Of a DNA stretch of 64,000 nt, positions 9,128 to 17,370 are shown piece by piece; the stretch's first letter is position 1, and the number at the start of each line of letters is the position of its first letter. Both the position numbers and the translations under genes were made by a program. The notes below the pieces were generated by a model. It worked only from the letters and a program-made list of their open reading frames with translations. It did no database searches and was not told the origin of the DNA. Origin of the DNA: Chryseobacterium bernardetii (GTDB lineage: Bacteria; Bacteroidota; Bacteroidia; Flavobacteriales; Weeksellaceae); NCBI RefSeq assembly GCF_003815975.1, contig NZ_CP033932.1:1-64000 (forward strand). Direction: 5' to 3'.

Positions 9128-10645
9128 TTAGTTTCTTCCTTTAATTTCAACAATTTCCTCTTGAATCCTTTTTCTGATATCTATCTTAGCACCTTCAAAA
9201 CTGAAAATTGTAGTGCCGCTTTCCCTGGCATAAGGATTAGTTACAGAATCAGCTATTACAGCATATTCAAAAAAAGGACCTGTTTCTTTAACCTCATCTT
9301 CAGAACGGTTTTTAATTCTGATCAGATTTTTATATTTCTTGCTTAAATCAAACCAATTGATATAATCTGCATTGAATGAAACAGCTTTTATTCCTTCTTT
9401 TGAATAATAATTAATTGCTCCAGCCTGACCATAATTATCACATAGCACCAAAGTATTTCCGGATTTTGACAATCTGGAATATTCTTTATCAACTTTCTGT
9501 GCTAGTTCTTTCCAGCCCAGCATATCTGCAAAATCCTGAGGCAAAGGATGATCTTTGCCATCTTCCCAACGCAGGAGCCCGAATTTCTTATAAGCTTCAG
9601 GATTTTTCACCATAGATTCGGGACTTTTATTAGGAAAAGCGAGATTATATACAGGTACAAACAGAAGCAAAGGGAGTAAAATACAGACTGGCTTAAGAAA
9701 CCTTGGCCATCCGTTTTTTAAAACATTCTCAAGATAAACAGATCCAAAACCAATATAAATAGGATAAATGCCTATGGCATAATAATCTTTGGCTTTAAAA
9801 AATAAAAATAATGATATTGTAATAACGTACCCCAGAAAGAAAAAACGGAACTTTTCAAAAGACCTGTAAAACAACAAGGCATAAAATCCAAAAACAATAA
9901 CAAAGGTTACTCCGATGAAGAACAAGAATTGAGATTTCAGAAAATCCAATCTACTAACGTTTACCAATTGGCTTTCGGAAAGTTCTTTCATATGGTGAAT
10001 CACAGGAAAACCATTCTGATACTGCCAGATGAGATTGGGAAGAATAATCAGTAAAGCTAAAATGGCTGATCCATACAAATGAGGGTTGGTAAAAATTCTT
10101 CTTTGTTTGGTTATTAAAAGGGCAGGAATGAATCCTAATGCAAGAAAAGAAATATTGTATTTATTCAAAACACCAATTCCAAAGATGATTCCACCCCAGT
10201 ACAGCCATTTTGAGTTTTCGGTATTTACATATTTTATCAGGATATAAAAAAAGGAAGTCCACGACAGGACATCCAGTGAATTAGGCTGATACAACATATT
10301 GAGCCGAAGTAAGGAAGAAAACAATAATCCTAATGAAGCAAGAACACAGGCAAAAAGACCACCTTTTAATTCTTCAATAGCTTTCCAGACAACAACCATT
10401 GTTAATGCTCCAAATAAAGCCGGAAAAAACTTTACCCAAAATACAGAATCTCCAAGCATCTTGATTAACCATGAGATCCATGAGCTTACCGGCGGAACAG
10501 AAAGATAGCCCCAGGCAAGATGATTTCCCTGATCCAAATGTAAGTATTCATCCCGCTGCAGGTCATATTCGGGACTTACCAAAAAATACTGGAGAAAAAA
10601 TTTTACAATGATAAAAAGAAACAGGATCAGATGACTTTTTTTCAT
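9128..10645 (-). CDS. GT39 family (ArnT/PMT-like) membrane glycosyltransferase
   Basis: A 505-residue polytopic membrane protein of the dolichyl-phosphate-mannose mannosyltransferase/ArnT type. The first luminal loop has the catalytic acidic pattern: SPEYDLQRDEYLHLDQGNH, with DxxRDE in place of the DE pair seen in GT39 enzymes, then WGYLSVPPVSSWI. About ten hydrophobic helices follow, to residue ~340, then a soluble C-terminal region of about 160 residues. Such enzymes transfer a sugar from a polyprenyl-phosphate carrier to a lipid or protein on the periplasmic side. The acceptor cannot be told from sequence. It stands alone between the TrxR-like gene and the efflux operon. Confidence 0.82.
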   Translation of the reverse strand: MKKSHLILFLFIIVKFFLQYFLVSPEYDLQRDEYLHLDQGNHLAWGYLSVPPVSSWISWLIKMLGDSVFWVKFFPALFGALTMVVVWKAIEELKGGLFACVLASLGLLFSSLLRLNMLYQPNSLDVLSWTSFFYILIKYVNTENSKWLYWGGIIFGIGVLNKYNISFLALGFIPALLITKQRRIFTNPHLYGSAILALLIILPNLIWQYQNGFPVIHHMKELSESQLVNVSRLDFLKSQFLFFIGVTFVIVFGFYALLFYRSFEKFRFFFLGYVITISLFLFFKAKDYYAIGIYPIYIGFGSVYLENVLKNGWPRFLKPVCILLPLLLFVPVYNLAFPNKSPESMVKNPEAYKKFGLLRWEDGKDHPLPQDFADMLGWKELAQKVDKEYSRLSKSGNTLVLCDNYGQAGAINYYSKEGIKAVSFNADYINWFDLSKKYKNLIRIKNRSEDEVKETGPFFEYAVIADSVTNPYARESGTTIFSFEGAKIDIRKRIQEEIVEIKGRN

Positions 10646-10734
10646 GGTTATATTTTATAATTTAAAAATAAGACATTTTAAACTACTGATGTATTACATT
10701 CTTAAATTTGAAGTTCATACCAAATCATTTTTAA

Positions 10735-10768
10735 TAAAAAATCCCGGATAAAAAATCTCCGGGATCTA
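10735..10768 (-). terminator. Terminator of the MacA/MacB-like operon
   Basis: Perfect 8-bp inverted repeat ATCCCGGA (10741-10748) and TCCGGGAT (10758-10765). On the minus strand it is followed by a T-rich run. It lies about 30 bp after the stop codon of the adaptor gene. Confidence 0.8.
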
Positions 10769-10794
10769 CAGTTTAAAATGTATAGTGTAGTTTA

Positions 10795-12006
10795 TTATTT
10801 TGCTTTCGCTTTTTCTTTCAGTTCTTCTTTATCTTTATCTGATGGGTTCCAAACTTTCACTTCAGAATCTTTTGTAATATTGGATCCCGGAAGAATCTGA
10901 ACATTGATCCCGTCACTGGCTCCAAGCTTTACATATACTTTCTTAAATTTCCCGTCTGGCTGCTTTACTTCTACAAAAGGAACATCTTTCCCCTGTTTTT
11001 TTTCATACTGAACTAAAGATTCATCCAGCAATAAAGCATTTTTCTGAGAGCTTAGCACGATTTCTCCGTTGGCTGAGAATCCGGCTCTGATATATTCATT
11101 ATTAGGGTTTTCCACGTTTCCTTCTACAGGGAACTTGATGGTTCCTGCATTGTCTTTTCCTTTAGGAGCAATCATAGTAAGCTTCCCAGGGAAAGTTTTA
11201 TTCTGAAGAGCACCGATAACAATATTCATATCCATTCCCTGTTTCAGCTTTCCTGCCTGTGCTTCATCAATCTCTCCTTTGAATATCAGAGAGTTTAGGT
11301 CAGCTACTGAACAGATGGTTGTTCCTGCATTAAAGTTATTCGCTTCAATTACCTGGCTTCCTAATTTTACAGGAACTTCTAGTACTGTTCCTGAAGCTTT
11401 GGAACGAATTTGAGTCGTAGCTAAACCTTGCCCCTGCAGTTCAGGAGTAGCTCCGGTTTTTGCGATCTGCAATCTTTTCTGTGCAGTATTCAATTGCTGC
11501 TGAGCGTTTTTAAGGGTTTGCTGTTGAGAGAATAACTGCTGCTGAGCATTAAGAAATTCCTGCTTGGAAGCTACTCCCTGTTTATATAACTTATCCTGCA
11601 TATCAAACTGCTTCTGCATATTGCCAACATTCATCTGTGCATTACTGATCTGAATTTGTGCATTCTGAACTTCCTGCTGAGCAGCATTCACTTCAGAGAT
11701 ACTTGGTACAATTTTCACGGTAGCAATAAGCTGGCCTACTTCTACCCGGTCTCCTTCCTTCACTAAAATTTTATCGATGATCCCTGTAATGTTAGGTTTG
11801 ATTTCAATTTCTTCCTTTGGAACAATTTTTCCGGTGGCCATTACCTTATCATCCATATTCTGGATACTTGGTTTACGGGTAAGAAAAGCTTCGCTTTCTT
11901 TAGAGTTTGATTTTACAAGATAACCAATCCCTGAGAACAATGCCACTGCAAATAAAAGCCCCAACACTATATAAATGGCTTTCTTCCAAGTGAATTTCTT
12001 TTTCAT
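10795..12006 (-). CDS. Periplasmic adaptor (membrane fusion) protein, MacA/HlyD family
   Basis: A 403-residue membrane-fusion protein. One N-terminal membrane helix (residues 11-31) anchors it. A biotinyl-lipoyl half follows (KPNITGIIDKILVKEGDRVEVGQLIA near 70), then a long alpha-helical hairpin at about 105-185 very rich in Gln (repeats of QQQLFSQQQTL type), the second lipoyl half, and beta-barrel domains. In MacAB-type efflux systems this protein links the inner-membrane ABC permease to an outer-membrane TolC-like channel. It is the last gene of the adaptor-permease-permease-ATPase cluster on the minus strand. No TolC-like gene is present in the window. Confidence 0.9.
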   Translation of the reverse strand: MKKKFTWKKAIYIVLGLLFAVALFSGIGYLVKSNSKESEAFLTRKPSIQNMDDKVMATGKIVPKEEIEIKPNITGIIDKILVKEGDRVEVGQLIATVKIVPSISEVNAAQQEVQNAQIQISNAQMNVGNMQKQFDMQDKLYKQGVASKQEFLNAQQQLFSQQQTLKNAQQQLNTAQKRLQIAKTGATPELQGQGLATTQIRSKASGTVLEVPVKLGSQVIEANNFNAGTTICSVADLNSLIFKGEIDEAQAGKLKQGMDMNIVIGALQNKTFPGKLTMIAPKGKDNAGTIKFPVEGNVENPNNEYIRAGFSANGEIVLSSQKNALLLDESLVQYEKKQGKDVPFVEVKQPDGKFKKVYVKLGASDGINVQILPGSNITKDSEVKVWNPSDKDKEELKEKAKAK

Positions 12007-12102
12007 ATGTATAGTTTATTTTTTATTAAAGATTGAATGATTTAAAAATCAAGAAGATGTTCTTTTCAATTTTTAAATGGCTCAAGTTATTTTTCCAAAT
12101 TA

Positions 12103-13374
12103 TTATTCTGTTCTTAATGCTTCAATTGGCCTGATTTTCACAGCTCTCTGCGCAGGAATCATTCCTATAATCAATCCTAAAACAACCATCACTGCCATGG
12201 CTGCAAACACATTTCCGTAGTTTACTGTTGGATTATAGAAAGGAAACGAATCCTGTCCCTGCGTGGCTATATTTAAGATCATCAGCACAAAAATTCCAAA
12301 CATAAATCCTAAAAGTCCTGAGGAGAGTGTAATCACAACACTTTCCAATAATATCTGGTTTCTAACTTCAGCTGGTTTTGCGCCCAAGGCCCTTCTGATT
12401 CCAATTTCCTTGGTTCTTTCTTTTACAGTAATCAAGAGAATGTTGGAAATGGCAATAACTCCTGCAAGAATGGTTAATGTTCCTACAATGATGGTTAAAA
12501 GCTGCATTCCGGTGAGGAACCCTGTCAGCTTTTTAAACTCTTTCCCCAAATTGAAACTTCCAAAGGCATTGGTATCATCGGGAGAAATTTTATTTTTTGC
12601 TTTTAACACCTGTTTTACTTCTTCTTCCACTCCGTTAACGTTAGCATTAGGCTTGCTTACAATAGCAAACAGATCAATCTGCTCTCCTGCATTATACATT
12701 TTAGTATAAGTAGATAGTGGAATAAATGCTGTTTGGTCATTCTCAAAACCTCCGCCTTTTTTCACTCTGAAAACGCCAATTACGTTGAAAAATATTCCTT
12801 TTATATTGATAGACTGACCTATCGGGTTTTCTTTTTTCTTGGAATCAAAAAGGTTTTTGTAGATTTCTTCTCCTATAACTACTACATTTTTATTTCCTGA
12901 AACGTCGGCATCATTAATGTAACGCCCGAAAATAAGTTTCTTTTCTGAAATTTTATTTCCTACTGCATAATCTCCTGTCAAAGAATAAGTAGCACTTTTT
13001 CCGTTTCTTGATATAGATTCTCCCGGTGTTCCTGTAAAACTTCCTCTTGCATTCTGGGGTGATATATAATCTACATCAACTACTTTTCTTTTGAGCATCT
13101 CCATATCTGATAGGTTCAAATGAACTTCTCTTCCCTTAGGAAATCCCTCATAAGGAATGGATGTCTTTTGCGCCCATAGGAAAATAGAGTTGGTAGCGAA
13201 TCCGGAAAATAATTTATCAAAACCATTCTCCATCCCTTTTGCTGCCCCAAGAAGGCTTACATACAAAAACATCCCCCATCCTACTCCAATCATGGTAAGA
13301 AATGTACGGAGCTTATTATTCCTCAATGAATAATAGATCTCCTGCCAAGTATCTTTTTTAAATATGATATTCAC
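12103..13374 (-). CDS. MacB-like ABC transporter permease (FtsX domain), second copy
   Basis: A 423-residue permease of the MacB type with an N-terminal membrane helix (LRTFLTMIGVGWGMFLYVSL near 23-42), a MacB periplasmic core domain at about 50-270, and an FtsX domain with three C-terminal helices. The signature coupling string ITVKERTKEIGIRRALGAKP precedes the second helix, and the protein ends in RPIEALRTE as usual. It has no ATPase domain; the nucleotide-binding subunit is encoded upstream at 14829-15518. It closely resembles the neighbouring permease gene, suggesting tandem duplication and a heterodimer. Confidence 0.9.
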   Translation of the reverse strand: MNIIFKKDTWQEIYYSLRNNKLRTFLTMIGVGWGMFLYVSLLGAAKGMENGFDKLFSGFATNSIFLWAQKTSIPYEGFPKGREVHLNLSDMEMLKRKVVDVDYISPQNARGSFTGTPGESISRNGKSATYSLTGDYAVGNKISEKKLIFGRYINDADVSGNKNVVVIGEEIYKNLFDSKKKENPIGQSINIKGIFFNVIGVFRVKKGGGFENDQTAFIPLSTYTKMYNAGEQIDLFAIVSKPNANVNGVEEEVKQVLKAKNKISPDDTNAFGSFNLGKEFKKLTGFLTGMQLLTIIVGTLTILAGVIAISNILLITVKERTKEIGIRRALGAKPAEVRNQILLESVVITLSSGLLGFMFGIFVLMILNIATQGQDSFPFYNPTVNYGNVFAAMAVMVVLGLIIGMIPAQRAVKIRPIEALRTE

Positions 13375-13465
13375 CTTTCTGAGTTATAAGTTATTATTAG
13401 CTTTAAAGAAGCAAACAAGCTAACTGCCGCCATTACTGCTTTTTTAAATTATCTTATTTCAATGA

Positions 13466-14698
13466 TTATTCTGTTCTTAATGCTTCAATCGGTTTAATTT
13501 TTGAAGCTCTGTATGCTGGAACAAATCCTGCGATAAGCCCTGAGCAAACCAATGCTACAAATGCCATAAAGATTGATCCCCAACCTACACTTGGATCTTT
13601 AATAAAAAATTCTTCAAGGCTGTCCCCAATCAGGCTTAATGTTAAAACTCCTACTCCTATTCCTACAAATCCGGAGATCACTGTAATGACAACACTTTCC
13701 TGAACAATCAGGGCAACAATACCTGCCGGTTTTGCACCAATGGCCTTTCTTACCCCTATTTCCTTGGTTCTTTCTTTCACGATGTATACCATGATGTTAC
13801 TGATCCCGATAATTCCGGCCAATAATGTCCCAAGTCCAATAAATCCAACAATGGCTGTTAGTACTGCCATAAAAGTGAAGGTATCGTTCATGTTTTTGGC
13901 ATTATTCCATACGCGGACTCCATTTTCGTCATCAGGAGAAACATTTTTTCTTGTCTTCAGCTTATCTCTCAGTTCGTCGCCATATTTAATAGCATCCTGG
14001 GGATTAAGGAGTTTATCATTATAGGCAATATAAATTGTATTTACTGTATCCGAGCCTTTTTTCATCTGCTGCAAAGTGGTAATCGGTACTGTAATATGCC
14101 TTTCGTCCCGGTCTCCGCCATCATCTGAAAATACGCCTACCACCTTAAACATTGTTCCGTTAATATCCAGCTCTTTGCCTATGGAACCTCCATTTTTTAT
14201 AAGGTCTCTCTGAACCATTCTTCCGATAACAGCTACATTCTGTTTTCTCGCGAGATCAAAGGAGTTAATATAACGTCCCTCAACAAGTTTTCTGTTCTCA
14301 ATAACCTGTTCTCCCGGTTCTGCACCATGAACCTGGTACAACCCGCTTTCTTTTCCATATTTCACCATTAAATTGGTGGCATATCTTGGGCTGGCTGCTG
14401 CTACTTTTTCTTTATCTGTACCGACAAGAAAATCGTAGTCATCATTATTCATACTTACACTTCTATCAGACTGCAATCCTTTATAGGCTAAGGTTGTTTT
14501 TCCTGTATAAATGGTAATAAGGTTTTTAGCATCTCCTGCAAATCCTTGTGAGAAAGCATTCTGAAGCCCTTTCCCTATTCCAAAAAGTACAATGAAAATA
14601 AACAGTCCTAAGGCTACCGTAAATCCCGAAAGTACTGTCCGAAGTACATTACTGCGGATAGAACTGAATATTTCCTGCCAACGATCTAGGTCAAACAT
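13466..14698 (-). CDS. MacB-like ABC transporter permease (FtsX domain), first copy
   Basis: A 410-residue paralogue of the permease encoded next to it. It has the same architecture: N-terminal helix (VLRTVLSGFTVALGLFIFIV), MacB periplasmic domain, then three helices with the coupling string IVKERTKEIGVRKAIGAKPAG and the ending KPIEALRTE. Two non-identical permeases with one separate ATPase is a common arrangement for this family in Bacteroidota. The transported compound is unknown; MacB-like systems handle peptides, lipoproteins or antibiotics. Confidence 0.9.
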   Translation of the reverse strand: MFDLDRWQEIFSSIRSNVLRTVLSGFTVALGLFIFIVLFGIGKGLQNAFSQGFAGDAKNLITIYTGKTTLAYKGLQSDRSVSMNNDDYDFLVGTDKEKVAAASPRYATNLMVKYGKESGLYQVHGAEPGEQVIENRKLVEGRYINSFDLARKQNVAVIGRMVQRDLIKNGGSIGKELDINGTMFKVVGVFSDDGGDRDERHITVPITTLQQMKKGSDTVNTIYIAYNDKLLNPQDAIKYGDELRDKLKTRKNVSPDDENGVRVWNNAKNMNDTFTFMAVLTAIVGFIGLGTLLAGIIGISNIMVYIVKERTKEIGVRKAIGAKPAGIVALIVQESVVITVISGFVGIGVGVLTLSLIGDSLEEFFIKDPSVGWGSIFMAFVALVCSGLIAGFVPAYRASKIKPIEALRTE

Positions 14699-14828
14699 AG
14701 TTTTTATTTTTTACGATGTAAAAAGTCAATGGACTGCACTGTCAATTTCTTATCTTTTAAATTCAGTTACAGAGCAATATTACTTTTCACCTTTCTACTC
14801 TTTTTTCAACATTTTGCTTAATTCAGCT

Positions 14829-15518
14829 CTACAGCACAATCTGCTTAATAAACTCATCACTTTCAATGATTCCGTCTTTTAGCACTACATTTCTTTTGGT
14901 CTGTGCTGCTACATCCGGTTCGTGGGTTACTACAATGATTGTTTTTCCTTCATTGTTAATATCCTGAAGAAGCTTCATAATATCATGTGTAGTCTTTGAA
15001 TCCAATGCCCCGGTAGGTTCATCAGCCAAAACCACTTTTGGATTAGTAATCAATGCCCTTGCAATGGCTACTCTTTGTTTCTGCCCCCCTGAAAGTTCAT
15101 TCGGAAGGTGATTTGCCCATTGCGCCAGTCCTACTTTTTCAAGGTATTCCAGTGCCTTCTGGTTACGCTCCTTTCTTGGTACATTCTGATAATATAATGG
15201 AAGAGCTACATTTTCAAGCGCTGTTTTATAGCTGATAAGGTTAAAAGACTGGAAAATAAATCCTAAAAACTTACTTCTGTATTCTGCCGCTTTTACTTCT
15301 GATAGATGTTCAATAGGAACACCATCCAATTCATAGGTTCCTGAATCTTTTTCGTCCAGAATACCAATAATATTAAGAAGAGTAGATTTTCCGGAACCGG
15401 AACTTCCCATAATTGAAACAAACTCTCCTTCTGAAATATTCAGATTGATTCCCTTCAAAACATGAAGTTTGCTTTTTCCTGTATCGTATGACTTATGTAA
15501 ATCCTGAATTACTAACAT
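14829..15518 (-). CDS. ABC transporter ATP-binding protein (LolD/MacB type)
   Basis: A 229-residue nucleotide-binding subunit. Walker A is GSSGSGKST (residues 38-46), the Q-loop follows in FIFQSFNL, the ABC signature is LSGGQKQRVAIARAL, and Walker B is VVLADEPTGALDSKT with the H-loop in VVTHEPDVA. This is the typical MacB/LolD/FtsE-like subgroup. It is the first gene of the operon with the two permeases and the adaptor. The start codon faces the 423-bp gap shared with nrdB. Confidence 0.95.
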   Translation of the reverse strand: MLVIQDLHKSYDTGKSKLHVLKGINLNISEGEFVSIMGSSGSGKSTLLNIIGILDEKDSGTYELDGVPIEHLSEVKAAEYRSKFLGFIFQSFNLISYKTALENVALPLYYQNVPRKERNQKALEYLEKVGLAQWANHLPNELSGGQKQRVAIARALITNPKVVLADEPTGALDSKTTHDIMKLLQDINNEGKTIIVVTHEPDVAAQTKRNVVLKDGIIESDEFIKQIVL

Positions 15519-15597
15519 TAAGTGATGTATGTTTTATACCCAATAAGTAGATGATATTTTGAAATTGTTACAAGAATGAAAATTTATTCAAATATTT

Positions 15598-15655
15598 TTT
15601 TGTTTAACTGTTTAATCCTTTATTTAAAGCATTTTATTGAATTTTGTTTAACTGT
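15598..15655. repeat. 14-bp direct repeat in the ABC/nrdB divergent gap
   Basis: TTTTGTTTAACTGT occurs twice, at 15598-15611 and 15642-15655, 44 bp apart (about four helical turns). It lies 80-137 bp upstream of the ABC ATPase gene and about 290 bp upstream of nrdB. The spacing suggests binding of a protein to the same face of the helix; the protein is unknown. The rest of the gap (15519-15941) contains the DnaA boxes listed separately and no gene. Confidence 0.45.
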
Positions 15656-15726
15656 AACTTAAGTTTTCCATGTATTTGTCCCCTATATTCCCTTCCAGCC
15701 TATTATTCGAGGCTGTTTCATGTAAA

Positions 15727-15735
15727 TGTGGAAAA
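15727..15735 (-). promoter_or_regulatory. DnaA-box-like site, one mismatch
   Basis: Plus strand TGTGGAAAA is the complement of TTTTCCACA, one base off the DnaA box TTATNCACA. It is the weakest of the three such sites in this gap. Confidence 0.35.
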
Positions 15736-15838
15736 CTTTTACAGCTAAAAGTCAGCCTATTAGTATTTACCTCTTTCAAAATCAGTTCTTTTTTTCGAAC
15801 TTTGTCATTAGATTGTGCTCAGAAAAGTAAACTTATAA

Positions 15839-15847
15839 TGTGAATAA
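15839..15847 (-). promoter_or_regulatory. DnaA box, consensus
   Basis: Plus strand TGTGAATAA is the exact complement of TTATTCACA, a consensus DnaA box (TTATNCACA). It lies 95 bp upstream of the chosen nrdB start. Confidence 0.5.
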
Positions 15848-15897
15848 CTCAAATTCACAAACATCACAGAAACAAAAAGTTACACAACTTCTGAACA

Positions 15898-15906
15898 TTA
15901 TCCACA
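15898..15906 (+). promoter_or_regulatory. DnaA box, consensus
   Basis: TTATCCACA, the best-known strong DnaA box, 36 bp upstream of the nrdB ATG and in opposite orientation to the box at 15839. Together they flank 50 bp of A-rich sequence. In E. coli the nrdAB promoter is DnaA-regulated through two boxes, so a regulatory role is plausible. Confidence 0.5.
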
Positions 15907-15941
15907 GAGATCTGAATTATTTAATTATAAAGATATTTAAT

Positions 15942-16916
15942 ATGGGAATTTTTGATAAGAGAGTAAGCTATAAGCCATTTGAATACCCGGAGGTTCTTCA
16001 ATTTGTAGAAGCCATCAACAAATCGTTCTGGGTACATTCGGAAGTGGACTTTACTGCAGATGTACAAGATTTTCATTCGCAGTTGGAACCGCATGAAAAG
16101 AATGCTGTGAAAAATGCGCTTTTAGCCATTGCACAGATTGAGGTGTCTGTAAAGACATTCTGGGGGAATTTATACAACCACCTTCCGAAACCGGAATTCA
16201 ATGGATTAGGATCTACTTTCGCAGAATGTGAGTTCCGTCATTCTGAAGCATATTCCCGTTTATTAGAAGTTTTAGGATATAACGACGAATTCCTTAATGT
16301 AATTGAAATTCCGGCAGTAAAAGGTAGAATTGAGTTCCTGGGTAACGCTTTAAAACATGCTAATTCTGCTACTCCTAAAGAGTATGTATCTGCATTATTG
16401 TTATTCAGTATCTTAGTAGAAAATGTTTCTCTTTTTTCTCAGTTTGCCATCATCCTTTCTTTCACAAGATTCAAAGGATTCATGAAAAACGTTTCCAATA
16501 TCATCGCATGGACTTCTGTGGATGAGCAAATTCATGCTAACGCAGGAATCTACCTTATCAACAAAATCCGTGAAGAGCAACCTGACCTGTTAACAGACAG
16601 TGATATTGAAGATATTTACACCCTTGTTGACGAATCTATCGCAAGAGAAGGAGATATCCTTAGCTGGATCTTTGAACTAGGTGAAATTGATAACGTATCT
16701 AAAGAAGACCTGTTGAACTTCATGAAATACCGCGTAGATGACAGCTTGAAGAAAATCAACATGAAAACAAGATACAACATCACTCCGGAACAATACAGAC
16801 CAATGGTATGGTTCGAAGAGGAAGTTTTTGCCAATTCATTAGATGATTTCTTTGCAAAAAGACCTGTGGATTACACCAAACACGATAAGAGTATTACAGC
16901 AAACGACTTGTTCTAA
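15942..16916 (+). CDS. nrdB: Ribonucleoside-diphosphate reductase beta subunit (class Ia)
   Basis: Radical-generating small subunit of ribonucleotide reductase, which makes dNDPs for DNA synthesis. The frame is open from a GTG at 15840, but the ATG at 15942 (MGIFDKRVSYKPFEYPE) matches the usual N-terminus and gives 324 residues; the upstream part overlaps the DnaA boxes. Diiron ligands are visible in FAECEFRHSEAYSRLLE (Glu and His), ILVENVSLF and WTSVDEQIHANAGIYL. The C-terminal tail FAKRPVDYTKHDKSITANDLF would dock into NrdA. The order is nrdB, a small ABM-fold gene, then nrdA, so beta precedes alpha. Confidence 0.95.
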   Translation: MGIFDKRVSYKPFEYPEVLQFVEAINKSFWVHSEVDFTADVQDFHSQLEPHEKNAVKNALLAIAQIEVSVKTFWGNLYNHLPKPEFNGLGSTFAECEFRHSEAYSRLLEVLGYNDEFLNVIEIPAVKGRIEFLGNALKHANSATPKEYVSALLLFSILVENVSLFSQFAIILSFTRFKGFMKNVSNIIAWTSVDEQIHANAGIYLINKIREEQPDLLTDSDIEDIYTLVDESIAREGDILSWIFELGEIDNVSKEDLLNFMKYRVDDSLKKINMKTRYNITPEQYRPMVWFEEEVFANSLDDFFAKRPVDYTKHDKSITANDLF

Positions 16917-16925
16917 AATAAAGGC

Positions 16926-16977
16926 GCGAGCGAAGCGAGCGTCAAAACAGGGCGTATCAGGATCATGAGTTCCCTGT
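16926..16977 (+). repeat. GC-rich direct repeat and hairpin between nrdB and the ABM gene
   Basis: GCGAGCGAAGCGAGCG (16926-16941) is a tandem of GCGAGCG units and stands out in AT-rich DNA. Directly after it, ACAGGG (16947-16952) and CCCTGT (16972-16977) can pair around a 19-nt loop. It may act as an RNA processing or attenuating element inside the nrd operon. Similar GCGAGCGAA words occur as small dispersed repeats in many genomes, so a mobile origin is possible. Confidence 0.4.
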
Positions 16978-17021
16978 ACTTTTAAAAAGAGAGCAACAGT
17001 TACTTAATAAACACAAATAAT

Positions 17022-17312
17022 ATGATTAATGTAATCGTAAGCTATACTGTAAAAACTGAATTTGTTTCTGCAAATAAAGCCAATATTGAAAAGTTTCTGA
17101 ATGATTTCAAAAATCTGGATCAGTCAACATTTGAATACAAGGTTTTCGTAAAGGAGGATGGCGTTACTTTTCTGCATTATTCAAACTACGCTAATGAAGA
17201 AGTTCAGCATGAAGTTTTGAATGTTCCGTCTTTTAAGGAATTTCAAAGATTGAGAGATGAAAGCGGGCTGAACGGTTCTCACAAAGTAGAATTTTTACAA
17301 TCAATAATATAA
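17022..17312 (+). CDS. ABM-fold small protein (putative quinol monooxygenase-like)
   Basis: A 96-residue protein resembling the antibiotic biosynthesis monooxygenase (ABM) dimeric alpha-beta barrel fold: an N-terminal beta strand (INVIVSYTVK), the helix NKANIEKFLNDF, the central strands TFEYKVFVKEDGVTFLHYSNY and the helix SFKEFQRLRD. Members of this superfamily are small oxidoreductases or simply dimeric stress proteins. It lies between nrdB and nrdA in the same direction, which suggests cotranscription with the reductase. No function in nucleotide reduction can be read from the sequence. Confidence 0.7.
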   Translation: MINVIVSYTVKTEFVSANKANIEKFLNDFKNLDQSTFEYKVFVKEDGVTFLHYSNYANEEVQHEVLNVPSFKEFQRLRDESGLNGSHKVEFLQSII

Positions 17313-17370
17313 TAAAAAAACAAAATTCCGGAGTGGGAGTCTCATTCCGGAATTCGAAAATATAACATCT

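Noticed and set aside
15840..15941. GTG at 15840 as start of nrdB
   Set aside because: It would add 34 residues unlike the family and overlap both DnaA boxes. The ATG at 15942 gives the usual N-terminus.
15519..15941. Calling the nrdB gap oriC outright
   Set aside because: Only two consensus DnaA boxes are present, no origin-associated gene is next to it, and many genes on the right run back towards it. Kept only as a testable alternative.
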